The position numbers and the translations under genes are program-made. This document shows, piece by piece, positions 38,900-50,110 of a stretch of 64,000 nucleotides of DNA (positions within the stretch are counted from its first letter, which is position 1; the number at the start of each line of letters is the position of its first letter). Below the pieces are notes generated by a model, which saw only the letters and a list, made by a program, of their open reading frames with translations, was not told where the DNA came from and made no database searches. Source of the DNA: Hyaloperonospora brassicae (lineage: Eukaryota > Oomycota > Peronosporomycetes > Peronosporales > Peronosporaceae); assembly GCA_947650285.1 (NCBI GenBank), contig CANTFL010001407.1, positions 124,001-188,000 of the forward strand, written 5' to 3'.

Positions 38900-41800
38900 A
38901 TTCCAAATCATATATCATTTAAACAATTTACGCCAGCTACCCTCGAGATTTCTGCACTTATCACGACCACTGATACTTCAAGCCGCAGCAGCTTCACTGA
39001 TTTTTTTGCATGACTATTGTCAAATCCTTAACCGAGTACGTGACAGCCTGTCATTCAAATTCGACGACATTTAACGTATTAGGGACAGGCTTTCACGTAC
39101 TAATATATTTTATGAGCAATTTAACTGACAGCAAAGGTTTTCAGCCTTCTAACATCTCATGTACACAGTACAGAGAAAGGCAAACTACAAGGACGATGAA
39201 ACTTATTCGTGGTAAGATAAAGATATACTAAATACAATGAAATTCAGAATCTCTTCTCAATCGCTTATTCCAAATTTTATATGGTAAAATACGAACATGC
39301 ATCGTGGCGTCTACTCACCACACGTTGCGCGTCGAGCAGCGATTGTTGTATTAATATGGATTGTGGATCAACAAATTCGTAGAACCTTGAGGCTAAAGAA
39401 ATACCTCAGGTTTTGAAAACATCTGGGAGAAACGTTTTATTTAGAAATTGAACAATACCAAATCGTATAATGATAATACAGTGTAAAATGTCCACCCCCT
39501 TCCAATTGACCCACGCGGTTTCTGTATATTTAAGTCTAAAAAACAAATTGTATCTCCATGAAGACACAGACGACTTACACCCAAGTCTCTGGTACGCCAT
39601 TGCCAAACGTTTAATAGCAAGATTTTTCCATTTATTTCACATGGCGATCGCGACTCTCCTACATGTGGTCACTTGCATTGCAACATCCTGTTATGATTTT
39701 CGTCTCGGACCCAGACTATTATAGCAATTTTCCAGCTTCTGCATAATAACGTACATTCTAAACCGTCCGCGGGTCGATACAAAACCTCGTTTATCTCAAT
39801 CTTTCGAATGTGATATACGAATTTCAGCCAAGGCGCACACAGTCTTGAATTAGCTGTCGGGATCTTCACAATTAAATTCGTCGTGGCTTATACGAAGATC
39901 CACTACTGCAATCCATCAGGCGTTGGAACTCGTTATATGCTCTTAGGAATGTTGACGGTTTGTTCGTCCGTCGTGTGGCGCGCGTCGATTCACATGTACT
40001 GTGTTCAGACCATTCCCGTTACTATCTTGTCTCGTATATATATCAGTTTCAGGTTTACCTGCTTTTGGCTGCTTGATGTATTTTTATCGTTTATTTGCTT
40101 TAGGACTGCTTTGTTCCTCATCTATCATCATCATCGATTTATTCGATCTAACACCTATCTCTCTTAGTAATTTTTAAATTAAGCTGCTTCTTCTTTTAGA
40201 TCGCTTGAAAATAAATTATTGCTTTTACGAACGACAACGCCACAGAAGACTACTGTTTAATCTGTTATCCAAACAACATTCTTGCCACCGCTTACTATGT
40301 ACCTCGTTAGTCCTGTCAGCGGCACAATCAGCGTCCGTATTGTATCATAAAATCACAATTTTGCATCCTGTAAGTACTTTCAGGCGAGGTTCCTTTCCTG
40401 CAGTTCCCACGAGGTACTGATAAATTGCATAGATCGATATGTATAAATGACTTGTATGGTCGACCCGTGACTGGGTCTTAAAACGCGACCCTCAGCATAA
40501 TATATGTATATCCTGTTACATCGAGCTACGACCACATGCTACCTAACCAAATTAAAAATCTGCCCCCTTGGTTATTAGAGCGTTCCAGATCTCCCCTAAG
40601 ATAGAAATTTTGCTTCCTCGTTTCACGACTCCAAAATATGTTTTATTTGCGTGTTTTGCTATATTAAGCTCTCTATTTTCAGTGTTCACCCACGCAACAC
40701 TTCAGGAGGCTTCTTCTTCGATTCCACTTCACGCCTTATTCCGAATATACGTACGGCATATTTCAATAAAACTATATACGGGATATAGGCTTTTCGATTC
40801 GAAGCTCGTCAATTCTTTCATTCAATAATAAACCATAGCTCATCGTGGGTCACCATAGCTAGCAAATTATCCATCTAAACGCGCACCAATGTGGTCCCGA
40901 ACATGTATATTACGATACACATAGATGGGGTGACAGACCGTTTTGCCCATGTTTTGTGCAGTAGTTGGCTCCATAGCTAAACGGCTTGCATACTCCCATA
41001 TAAACCTTATAGAACATGGAACCACACTTCACTATCATTTTTTGCTTCAAGCCGTTAAGCGCTTAAGAACGTGAAGCGTTGTGAGCCTTTTACATTTTAG
41101 TATAATTCATGACTAAATGTTAAATGAATACAAAATATTAAGTATAACATTCTTACTACAATATCACATAGTTAAGTGACCTTTTTAGCAGTGGAACAAT
41201 GGTCTCCTCATTACTTTTTATAGCCATTATATCATACCACCAATCGCTGCTTGACGCGCGCAATGGTTGGTGATTAGACTTCACTATAAATGCTTTGGTG
41301 TCAATATAGTTAAAACAGGACGAATAGATATGACGCACCTAAACCTTTAAATAATAATTTTCCTTTTATTTTTATGTTTTACTTATCCTAGGCCGTTTAG
41401 TTGGAAGAATTCCTCTGATGGAACTGTGTACGTTACTTAATAGGGCACTATACTAGACCCTTTTAAGTAACGTGCACGGCACGCCAATAACCGAGTGAGG
41501 ACTTGATATGCGCGTACCTTCCTTTTCCCGTTAGAACACGTATAGTCACGCCCTTTGCGATGCGCCGAATATTGCGATATTCTCATGTTTTTAAGCCTCC
41601 AGTAAGTGGCCAAACATATCGCAGTGTCGTGCATAGACATCCCCCATGATCTCACCGTTGCCAAGGTACTCTACCTGTGGCAAAGCGAATACGAAATTTT
41701 ACCGTTGGGCTAGGCTTTGGAGTGAGCAGGTCGTTAGCGTCACTAAAGTCCGAAATGGTTCCGATAACAATAAAGATCGAGGACGGGTGGATCACGATCA

Positions 41801-42285
41801 TTTCCAAACTCAAAAGAGTTCGAGTTCGTTTCTGGTATGAATAGAAAATGTGTTTACACTATGATGGTTACGTTAAATAAGATGAATATCAAATGAGATC
41901 GCGATCGTAACCAGAGATCGGAAGCCTGGATCCATCTGCGCGCATTTCAGATGTGGACCACGCCAAGGTCCAAGAGAGGTCATATTTGATGTGAGTCTTA
42001 AAGATTCAAGGGGATGGTTTTCAGGAAAGAAAAACGCGTGACCGTGGATGTTGGTGATACAGATAAGTCTAGTGATGTGTTCTTTTTCGGTTCAATTGGT
42101 TTAAATTAATCAGACGCAATCTACTTCTTAGTACACGTGTAGACTTTTTTCCGGGTTCGATTACTGGGCCCCTGACGTCAGAAAAAGTCGCCTTCTTAAT
42201 CCAAGTGATATCCCTATGTTGTTGAGACAGGGATCAAGAACTCTAAAAGCTAAACCCCCACTTCTATTGGACGCAACCAACAAGT
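38900..42285. other. Gene-free, moderately AT-rich DNA
   Basis: The plus strand between 39.9 and 40.8 kb has pyrimidine-rich, Phe/Leu/Ser-rich open frames up to 94 codons (for example 39,883-40,167). They look membrane-like only because of base composition. No gene, RNA or element is supported. Confidence 0.5.
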
Positions 42286-42289
42286 AAAG

Positions 42290-43130
42290 GCTAGGAATGC
42301 AAGATCACGAGACGGTTCAAGTGGTCAGAAGGCACGCAGATCGAGCATCAACGTTGAGTAAGGCAATCTGTACCGGATCAGGGCAGCTCATATCGAGACT
42401 CTCCAACAATATTTTTATTATTGTGAAGTTTTTACGCGATAGCACCAAATATAAACACGGTCAACTCCGGCATTAACTCGAGTCCACCTACCGACGCGTA
42501 CACAAGGTGGTACAAGACAACATGTCGATTTGAAACTGACACAACATGTGTGGCTTACATCCGGAATGATGTTTCATTAAAATTAGTATTTGAACACCGT
42601 TGTTGTTGGGGAATGACGTGTGTCAGCTACTTAAATACGAGAGTTTGTAAAATATATTGATCAGAGCGTTATTGTCTAGATTAAGTACATTAAGACTGAC
42701 GTGTTCTTTTAGATAATACAAATAAAGTTCCGTTCGCTTTTTGATCTCTTTGTGATACTGTCACAGATCTAAAGTGAGAGTAAAAGCTTTACAAAGGCAA
42801 GTGCTCTCTGGCACCTAGTGTCGCTGAATTTACTGAAAAGATTGAACCCTGATGCAGAGACCGTGATCTCTTTGAGCTACTTAAATCTTGTAGTCGATTT
42901 TTTGAAGTAAGTTGCTCGTTGAGCGTTTATACTTCTGTTGACTAAAGAATCTGTGTATCTCCAGTTTACAAGGTGAGCGAATATGTTGCACGGTATTGGA
43001 GTGCCACCTCCGTCAACGGTCGTTTGACCGCCAGTAAAGAGCTGAAACCAACTACTCCTTGAAAGATCGATCGCTGTTATACCAAACCTTATCAAAGCCG
43101 CCAGTATCGTGCTTCCCTCGGATCGGTCCT
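42290..43130 (+). repeat. Dispersed repeat family A, copy 4 (diverged)
   Basis: It begins with the same CGAGACGGTTCAAGTGG block as 22,945. It later shows a TGTGAAGTTTTTACGC block (about 42,422), CCGACGCGTACACAAGG (about 42,488) and a weaker GGAGTGCCACCTCCG block (about 42,998). The order matches the copy at 22.9-23.5 kb, with a longer insertion between the last two blocks. Confidence 0.45.
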
Positions 43131-43973
43131 GTTGAGCTCAGCATGGTCGGCCGAATGCTACATCAAAAATATTTCGCGAATGATGTGCTTTTATCGTAGC
43201 CAACTTATGATTTCCTGCATCAATCGGCATTTATTTCTGCCTTAATGCGCCCTCGTGTCGCATAACGATTATCTTCTTTATCAACCATGTTCTGCACCGT
43301 CATCAATATTTTCCAGAAGTTCTTTTTCCAGAACTTTCCTTTTTAATTGACTGTAAACCATCATTACTGTACAGCTTCACATCCGTCATGCCCACAGCGT
43401 GCCTACAGTAGAATCTATTGGGCTCATAACCCTGTTTTACCGGGAATAAGATGTCGTCTTAATGTGAAGGGTTTTGGAACAAACGTTCATTTTTTATTTC
43501 ACAAAACTCCTACCTGTGAATTACATTCATTTGCTGTCGTCTCCTACCTTTTTCTACAGCAACCTCAATATGGGAGCTTGCAGTCCACTCACACCAACAG
43601 CTCATTTTTATACTGGGACCTCACATCCTGTTCTCATACGTCACAGATTCCAGTCGTGTGTGTCAGATACTTACACTTCAACATAATCGCCTGGTGAAGT
43701 ATTATCATCCACTAGTTTACTTCACACAGCATCGTTCACACAACATGGTGCCCTCGAAAACGTGGATGCTTTGCTAATGGTCGATATCAGGCTGTTGACA
43801 TCGAAAATGTCCGCAGACGGTACAGAAACCGGTACGCGAACCGACATATTCGTTCTCTTTTATGCTTATCACTGCAGAATCTTGTCAACTGGGTTTCGAG
43901 CTTTACGTATGCATTATTCACATGACTGATTGACTAAATTTTTTAGTAATACAACCTAGAGAGTTATATCCTA
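43131..43973. other. Intergenic DNA left of the MULE
   Basis: A 116-codon plus-strand frame (43,347-43,697) overlaps a second frame of 70 codons. Both are rich in His, Ser, Thr and Phe and match no family. Nothing else is supported. Confidence 0.45.
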
Positions 43974-43982
43974 TTTTAAATA

Positions 43983-44254
43983 GTGAAGCGTAATCTATCC
44001 ACCACCACCCCTCCAAAAAATAATTTTGATTGGCTATAACCCACCGTTGTGATTGGTCAAAGAGAATGAATGCAACTGAAAGATTTCAACACCCACAAGA
44101 CACTCACCTTCAAATTGCAACCTTCCCTGTTACAACAACTCTATCAAAATGAACACCCTTACTCCCCCTTCACAATTGAACATGCCTCTCTTGCTGAGGC
44201 TCAAGCAGCTGTAAAGACCCATGCAATATCACAGGGATATGTCATTGTTGTCAA
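43983..44254 (+). repeat. MULE left terminal inverted repeat
   Basis: This pairs with 46,264-46,553 in inverted orientation and is highly similar apart from an 18-base gap near the outer end. Unusually, it also carries a copy of the first 60 or so codons of the transposase (44,070-44,254), because the gene starts inside the repeat. Confidence 0.85.
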
Positions 44255-44599
44255 ATGTGTGCCAAAATGGTCTAATTTACACTTTGGCTACTTTTAGATT
44301 ATCTACTTGTTCTACATATACATCTAAACTGTGTGGCATGTACGTTCATTGTGCCCAGCCTAGGAACACCGTCCATAGCGTCGACGACGAGCACGATTAG
44401 AAGCTGAATTTGCGAGCTTAAAGGCGAATGGCAAGCGGCGTGTTGACCCTGTTGGCCGGTATCGCGTCTATGCTCGCACAGGATCACTGATAACAACATC
44501 ATTGGAGACTGCAAGCACACGCTCAAGAAGCAAGCGCTTGGGATAACCCTCAGATCATCATATCCATCGGTAATCCTGTTCAATGATGTCTCCATTAAT

Positions 44600-46449
44600 G
44601 GCAGAACAATATCTGCAACATTTGGCGGTGGTGGCTGGACCGACCACCAATGCTGATCGAAGTCATTGAAGGTCAGCAGTACCATTGGCCGACTGCGGCT
44701 GCGGCGGTGCATCTCATGTTGGCATGGATATCCCATTGTCGATCTAAAAGACTAAGACATTTGTTGCTGACCTCTTTATTTTTCTTCTGCAAATGTAGCA
44801 TCTGGTATGCGCCGCGCAGTGCTTGCACCGAGATCTTTCACATCACATGCAAAAAAGCGGTCCCAATCTTAGGTTTACCATTGCTCGCTCTGCTGCATTT
44901 TGCTGTACAATATCAGCCAGCTGACCTTCACAGGCAAGCCAAACTGCGCCATCCACTGCCAGTAGGTGATCTGAAAATGCACTTATTTATCATCAACATC
45001 ATGGACATCATGTGAATTAGCTGAAAAATCCACTTACCTATTTATCTACCGATTCATATCTTGAGGGTGCATTCGCGCTCTCCACACGTGACGTTGAGAC
45101 GTACCCATAATGCTTTTCCCGCGTAAGAATGCTGACACAAACCTTTCCTTGTACACCAGCCAAGTGTCATTGCAGTAGCTCATAACGTGCGCTGGAATCT
45201 CTTTTTCATGCATTGCCTGTATGTTCAGCATTTGTTGGCAACTGTTAGAATAAAACACGATTAAGAAGCCTTCAGGAAAAGAAAGACAAAATTTTACCTG
45301 GAGTTGCTCTTTGTAACTTTCAACAGTAGTAGCACTAATCAGAGCATTCCATGACTTCATAATTTCCTCCCATTCTTCTGCTGTGAAGCCTGCCTTGTGC
45401 TTGGCGATGATATTTTTGTTGATATGCCACCTGCACAACAGCATGTTGGCAGTGGGAATTGTGCCATCAAGCGCACCCATGTGTGCAAGCTCACGATCAG
45501 TCACAAAGGTGACATTGTTGGTGGGAAGGTTTTATTCTTCAAACAAATCTCGAAGTTTATGCACAGCCCAATGGAAATATGCAGCTGTCTCTCTTTGCAT
45601 ACAGCAGTATGCAAAGGTAAAGCTCTGGTGGGATGATGTGGCACCAGCAAGATGAAACAGAGGCATTCCAAACTTGTTTGTCTTGCATGTTGCATCCAGT
45701 AGCCACGTCTTACCGGCACAAAACTTTTAATAGCTCTCACGGGCGCAGGGTGAAATAACCAGGAGATGGGTGAGCTTCTGCTCACATTCAACCTGTAAGA
45801 AATGGTGGGCAGCATCACCAAGATTGTCCAGGAGAGCTGAAGTGAGTGAGCGGCCGTTGAGCGTCCGGGCCAGGCCCTATTTTTAATGTTGCGAACATCC
45901 TGGCCTGTCAGCATAACATCTTCATTCTGTTTAATAAAGGTGGTGATACGGCTGTTTGGAACAAGTGCACGTAAAAACCCCAATACTCTTAACTTTTGTT
46001 CTGGTGTGAGCATACCAGTGCGTCCCTGCGGATGCGCGCTCGGATGCGCAAACGCCTCATGGTTGTGTTCAGCGTTGGTAACCTAAACGAGCCATTGATT
46101 TTCCTGATTGCGTATGTTGGCTCTGAAAGGACAGCCACTGCTCCGACTTGGCCTCATACGCTTGCCTGGGCCACTGCGCACAACAGGAGCGTTTGATTGT
46201 GAGCACTGATCGTAAATCACCTTAACATCGCCTTCCTTCATGTTGCCAACCATCTTTGTCCGCTTGACAACAATGACATATCCCTGTGATATTGCATGGG
46301 CCTTTACAGCTGCTTGAGCCTCAGCAAGAGAGGCATGTTCAATTGTGAAGGGGGAGTAAGGGTGTTCATTTTGATAGAGTTGTTGTAACAGGGAAGGTTG
46401 CAATTTGAAGGTGAGTGTCTTGTGGGTGTTGAAATTCTTTCAGTTGCAT
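44600..46449 (-). pseudogene. MULE transposase, broken
   Basis: A transposase of the Mutator/FAR1-related superfamily, which cuts and pastes the element in the nucleus. Order along the minus strand: an N-terminal zinc-binding (FAR1-like) region from about 46,400 to 46,030, with SGCPFRANIRNQENQW, an in-frame stop, and NAEHNHEAFAHPSAHPQ. A helical region follows (46,013-45,870, TPEQKLRVLGFLRALV), then a frameshift and the catalytic MULE domain. That domain has WLLDATCKTNKFGMPLFHLA near 45,700, a stop, and VTDRELAHMGALDG with LLCRWHINKN near 45,500-45,420. A remnant of the C-terminal SWIM zinc finger (GYPCQHEM, FNDFDQHWWS) lies near 44,730. At least two stops and two or more frameshifts make it inactive. 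Confidence 0.85.
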
Positions 46450-46553
46450 TCATTCTCTTTGACCAATCACAACGGTGGGTTATAGCCAATCAAAATTAAT
46501 TTTTGGAGGGTGTGGATGGTTAACGTTTGGGTGGTGGATGAAAAACGCTTCCC
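46264..46553 (-). repeat. MULE right terminal inverted repeat
   Basis: Partner of 43,983-44,254. It holds the start region of the transposase gene. One extra A relative to the left copy shifts the reading frame about 20 bases after the ATG, so the right copy has lost the original start frame while the left copy retains it. Confidence 0.85.
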
Positions 46554-46562
46554 TTGCAAATA

Positions 46563-47750
46563 TTGTTTAGCGAATAATAAATCGTTATTACATAAAAATA
46601 TTTAAAATTAGTCACTTAACTTTATTTGCGCTCTAAAAGTACATATTTTACCTAGACGTAAATGCATGAGGTAATTGACTCGGGCGACACGTGACCATGG
46701 ACACTATTTGAAGGGTTAATGTTATAATTTACATGATGCTGTGTTCTCTTAATGAGCATTAGTAGTGGTCGTGTGATGGAGTGAGACCGTTAAATGATAT
46801 CGCCCTCAAATTGGCCAATAAGCATAAGCATTATCTTCTTTGATATAATCTACGTTTTTACCTTGCTAAGTAAATAGAGAGGGAATATTACCATTAACGG
46901 CAAAAGTTTCTTCGACAAAATATTCTACGATAATACCTTGCAAAGTAAATAGAGAAGGAATATTTCGTTGTTGCTAATATTCGGTGCTGCATCATAGCTT
47001 TCTGTTGCATCACGTCTTTTGCTTAATCAAATTCTGTGCAGATTGCATGTCGTGCTCGTTATGTTTGATGACGGGCGATTTTGGCCGTGATTTTGTGTGC
47101 CTCTTTCATTCAGGAGCGCTCTTGTGGAACATCTTGATGAGGAAGCACGATAAAAAAATTATTCATCAAAACTCTGTATCTACAGCGGAGCTAGTTTAAG
47201 CCATTAGAACAAGCCGTCAAGAACGTCCTCTCTAAGACATTTATATTCGAGCCCAATATCTACATCGTACAGGAGTTAACATGGTATCGCTTGAGGCAAT
47301 TAACACGACACGTTAGCTTCTGCGGAGCTTTGATGTTACTCTCTCGTTTAATTTGGTGTCATAGATGCGTATTGCGAAAGTTGAGCATATCCACATAGAA
47401 TACATATTTCTTGACCTCATTACGTCGTCACGCGTGTTCATGTGGAGCAGAAGTCAGTATCATCGGATCAGATGAAGGCGTCAGGCCAGACTACAGAGTC
47501 AGGTTCCATATTGTCAACGACAGGTAGAGGGGTTTTCATCAAAAAAGACTATTCGTGCAGTGATGGCAACAGAAGTACGGCCAATCATTGCACATGCCAT
47601 CGTACGCGTCTTCCAATCAGGAGCCGTGCTGCGCAAAGCAGTTGCTCCGTCAACGCATGGTGGAAAAAGCGCCATTCCTGACGTGCCTATCCAAAGACAT
47701 GTCGTAGATCTATCGACCCATTTCACCGTCTGGCCTTTGTCTCCCCTACT
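46563..47750. other. Intergenic DNA between the MULE and the RXLR-like gene
   Basis: The sequence is AT-rich to about 47.4 kb and then more balanced. A 25-base or longer word, starting TACCTTGC.AAGTAAATAGAGA, is repeated near 46,859 and 46,933, so there is a short tandem-like duplication of about 74 bases. Overlapping frames on both strands at 47.4-47.9 kb are shadows or upstream sequence. Confidence 0.45.
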
Positions 47751-47753
47751 TAA

Positions 47754-47765
47754 TCATTCAACAAC
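47754..47765 (+). promoter_or_regulatory. Putative oomycete core promoter (Inr/FPR)
   Basis: TCATTCAACAAC lies about 50 bases before the ATG of the RXLR-like gene. It is close to the oomycete initiator plus flanking promoter region, whose consensus is about TCATTYYNCAWTTT. A second similar word, CCATTTCACC, lies near 47,719. Short 5' leaders of this size are normal in oomycetes. Confidence 0.45.
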
Positions 47766-47806
47766 TGCAGCTTGCCTGAGACGTCGCCAAGGTCCGGCCT
47801 CCAGCC

Positions 47807-48196
47807 ATGCCTATCCGCTCCATAGCTGCTCTTCTTGTTGCGGCATTTGCTGTCAGCTGCATCTGTCGTACGAGCGCAGAGTACTCCTCGGTTGATGGCC
47901 CCGATGTACCGAGCACCGATGCTCGTCCTGTTCGTGTGAGGGGCGCCGCCGGTGAGGAAGAAAGGAGCTCAGAATCTCTCTCCGACGTGATTCCACCGAA
48001 AGAGTATTCCAACGGCGTTGCTTCTGAGGTTGAAAAGTCGGTCCAAACAAGAGCAGTGTCTGATTCAAGCCCGAGTGCAGGAGACAAGTATGCATTCCTG
48101 ACGAAAAAACACGTGGGAATACCGACATACATTTATCTCATCCTAGCGGGGCTGACTACGATTGGGCTAAGCATTTTTTGGCGATTTCATCTATAG
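47807..48196 (+). CDS. Secreted RXLR-like effector candidate with C-terminal membrane anchor
   Basis: An intronless frame of 129 residues. Residues 1-24 form a clear signal peptide with a hydrophobic core and a cut after RTSA. Residues 40-43 read RPVR, a variant of the RXLR motif, and residues 50-53 read EEER, so the leader has RXLR-like and dEER parts at the usual distance from the start. The middle (54-100) is acidic and Ser-rich. Residues about 106-125 are a hydrophobic segment (IPTYIYLILAGLTTIGLSIF), followed by a short basic tail. RXLR proteins are secreted by the pathogen and many act inside plant cells; those with a C-terminal helix are known to sit on host membranes such as the ER. 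That target is an inference here. The gene lies at the border of the repeat-rich region, 1.25 kb from a dead MULE. Its Leu-to-Val change means a strict RXLR search would miss it. Confidence 0.7.
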   Translation: MPIRSIAALLVAAFAVSCICRTSAEYSSVDGPDVPSTDARPVRVRGAAGEEERSSESLSDVIPPKEYSNGVASEVEKSVQTRAVSDSSPSAGDKYAFLTKKHVGIPTYIYLILAGLTTIGLSIFWRFHL

Positions 48197-49840
48197 ACCT
48201 TTTCCTATTGCCTGCGTCTTCGCTCGGGACGAGTCTACGTCGATGGTGTCAGGCGTAGCAACACTAAAAGGAAGCGCGTCAACCAAAGTGTCCGTTAATA
48301 AAAGAAATACCTGTTTGCCTGAGTTTGTTTTCTGTATCCGCTTTGCGTTGACTGTGCGAGCCGCCGCTCTTGATGCTCAATCGGACAGTCGCCTGCTTCA
48401 TGTATCAGCTCAGCTCATTTGTAACTGCGTTGGCGTCGTTGTATGTATTAAACGTCTGTCTGGATGTACAGTAACACCGTGGTCAAGTTGCCTATCGTCT
48501 CTTATCAAGAGCACTAGCGAGTACTAGCAAACGCAGCTCTTACGGTGGGGTAACGTTAGTATGTACGACACAGACGGCATATAGGGCGTTGCTGGAAGCA
48601 AAAGGAAAACAGCGAACGCACCGCGCTAGATTCTTGTGGCGGTAAAGGCGACGACAAGGATACGAATGAGATTGGCGAGTAAAACCGAAGTCACTGACAC
48701 CGACATGGACGCTACTACTACCATTCAGTTGATATGTCGACGAGAGCTAGAAAAGTCTGTGTAGGGGCGTGCAATACAGGGAGGTTGGGCAACGCGAAAA
48801 TGACGAGAAGCTGGGTGTGTAAATAAACGATATGCTTGGTAGCACGCAGTGTGTTGCGGCTATTTGTTGCGCAGCGGGTGATGTAGCTATTGTGAAACGA
48901 AGTCAAGCCAAAAGTACGGCACATATCAAGGTGTAGCTTATCATTTCCACACTACTACGGTTCGCATGTCACCAATAACTGACCCAGCGTGCCCGATCAT
49001 TTAGCTCGCGATGTGACATCTGTTTCGATCTGCACGACACAAGCCGAATGTACAGGAAGAACGAACCTGCGGCTGCCGCTCGAGTCAGCTTCCGACACAC
49101 TATGTAGGCTCATTTCGCTCAGCCTTTTACTTTATCGTACTTCATTGCTGATCGTCAAGCTCATTCAATACCTTCTGTTACCTCATTGGTGCCAAGACGA
49201 ATATGGACTCGCATCCGCAGTTCCGTTGCTTAACGTTTTCAGGGAGAAGCACACAGAGATTGTCATATACCGCATCAGAGGAAAGAGACGAAGGCAAGAA
49301 TAGCATGCTCCATGTCGAATCGGAGCAGTCGGGGAGGACTTAAAATGACTGTCACGCCGCTTGTAATGGAGAAATTGAATGGACTCATGGTCATAGCATG
49401 GTGTGGTCGCACTGACGACGTTAGACACAGTAAGGCATGTATACTTGCACGACAATTTCGTCATCATAAGCTGGTCGTTGATTCTGGGAATCTCATGCGG
49501 TCGCGTCATAATGCTTATCTCAAATTATTTAGTTAGCCCTATCATATGCAATCGCTACACAGCAACACAACAATTACGCACAATACACGAGAGTTGTGTG
49601 CTATCAAGCGTACCAGTGCCGTAGTGAGGTCAGCGCGGTGATGCTTCTTAGCACGCAACATGTAACACGGTATATATATAGCGCCAGTGATGTTGTGCAA
49701 TCTTGTGTGACGACTAATTGGCGTTATTTGTAAAAATTGTTATAGAACACGTATTGACAGGTAAGGAAGTCACAAATTCTGTAAGCGTAGATACGACATA
49801 TCGGATAAAAAGCCATACAAGTAGAGGGAGAAGGTTCGAT
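48197..49840. other. Intergenic DNA downstream of the RXLR-like gene
   Basis: Balanced base composition with frames up to 108 codons on both strands, none with a motif, signal peptide or clear splice structure. No element was recognised. Confidence 0.45.
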
Positions 49841-49844
49841 GTAT

Positions 49845-50110
49845 ATTCGGGTACGCGAACGACCCACTATATCCGGCTTCATTAGCCACTCTTTGGCGGT
49901 GTGCAATCGTACCGTCCATGCGCGGGTATGGATCCACGTACCTCCAGGTCCCAGTTCCAGGGAAGAACCACTCGACCACCGGGGTTGGTCCTCTACAAAA
50001 GTAGAACAAACTTGTTCTATCTGGATGAAGCACTTATTTAGCCCTCCGGCATAGCCTCGTGGACCTTTATATGTGAAGTTGGGCACATTGCAATCGTGTG
50101 GGGCCAACGT
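49845..50110 (+). repeat. Dispersed repeat family C, copy 2
   Basis: This is the better copy of the repeat at 20,376. The minus strand over it is open for 129 codons (49,724-50,113), and the plus strand has a shorter frame with PPGPSSREEPLDHRGW, so some coding remnant is possible on either strand. I do not recognise the protein. Confidence 0.45.

Larger units (their letters stand above)
43983..46553 (-). mobile_element. Mutator-like element (MULE), dead
   Basis: This is a 2.57 kb DNA transposon with long terminal inverted repeats (43,983-44,254 and 46,264-46,553) and one broken transposase gene on the minus strand. The ends read G[TG]GAAGCG. The nine bases outside each end, TTTTAAATA on the left (43,974-43,982) and TTGCAAATA on the right (46,554-46,562), agree at seven of nine positions, as expected for a worn 9-bp target duplication typical of MULEs. 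The wear of ends, duplication and gene indicates an old insertion. Confidence 0.85.

Noticed and set aside
39883..40167. 94-codon frame with several hydrophobic segments
   Set aside because: T-rich DNA gives Phe/Leu/Ile-rich translation; there is no start context, family or coding bias.
44070..44297. Plus-strand frame of 75 codons with clear similarity to a transposase start
   Set aside because: It lies in the left MULE terminal repeat and is a mirror copy of the gene start at the other end, not a separate gene.
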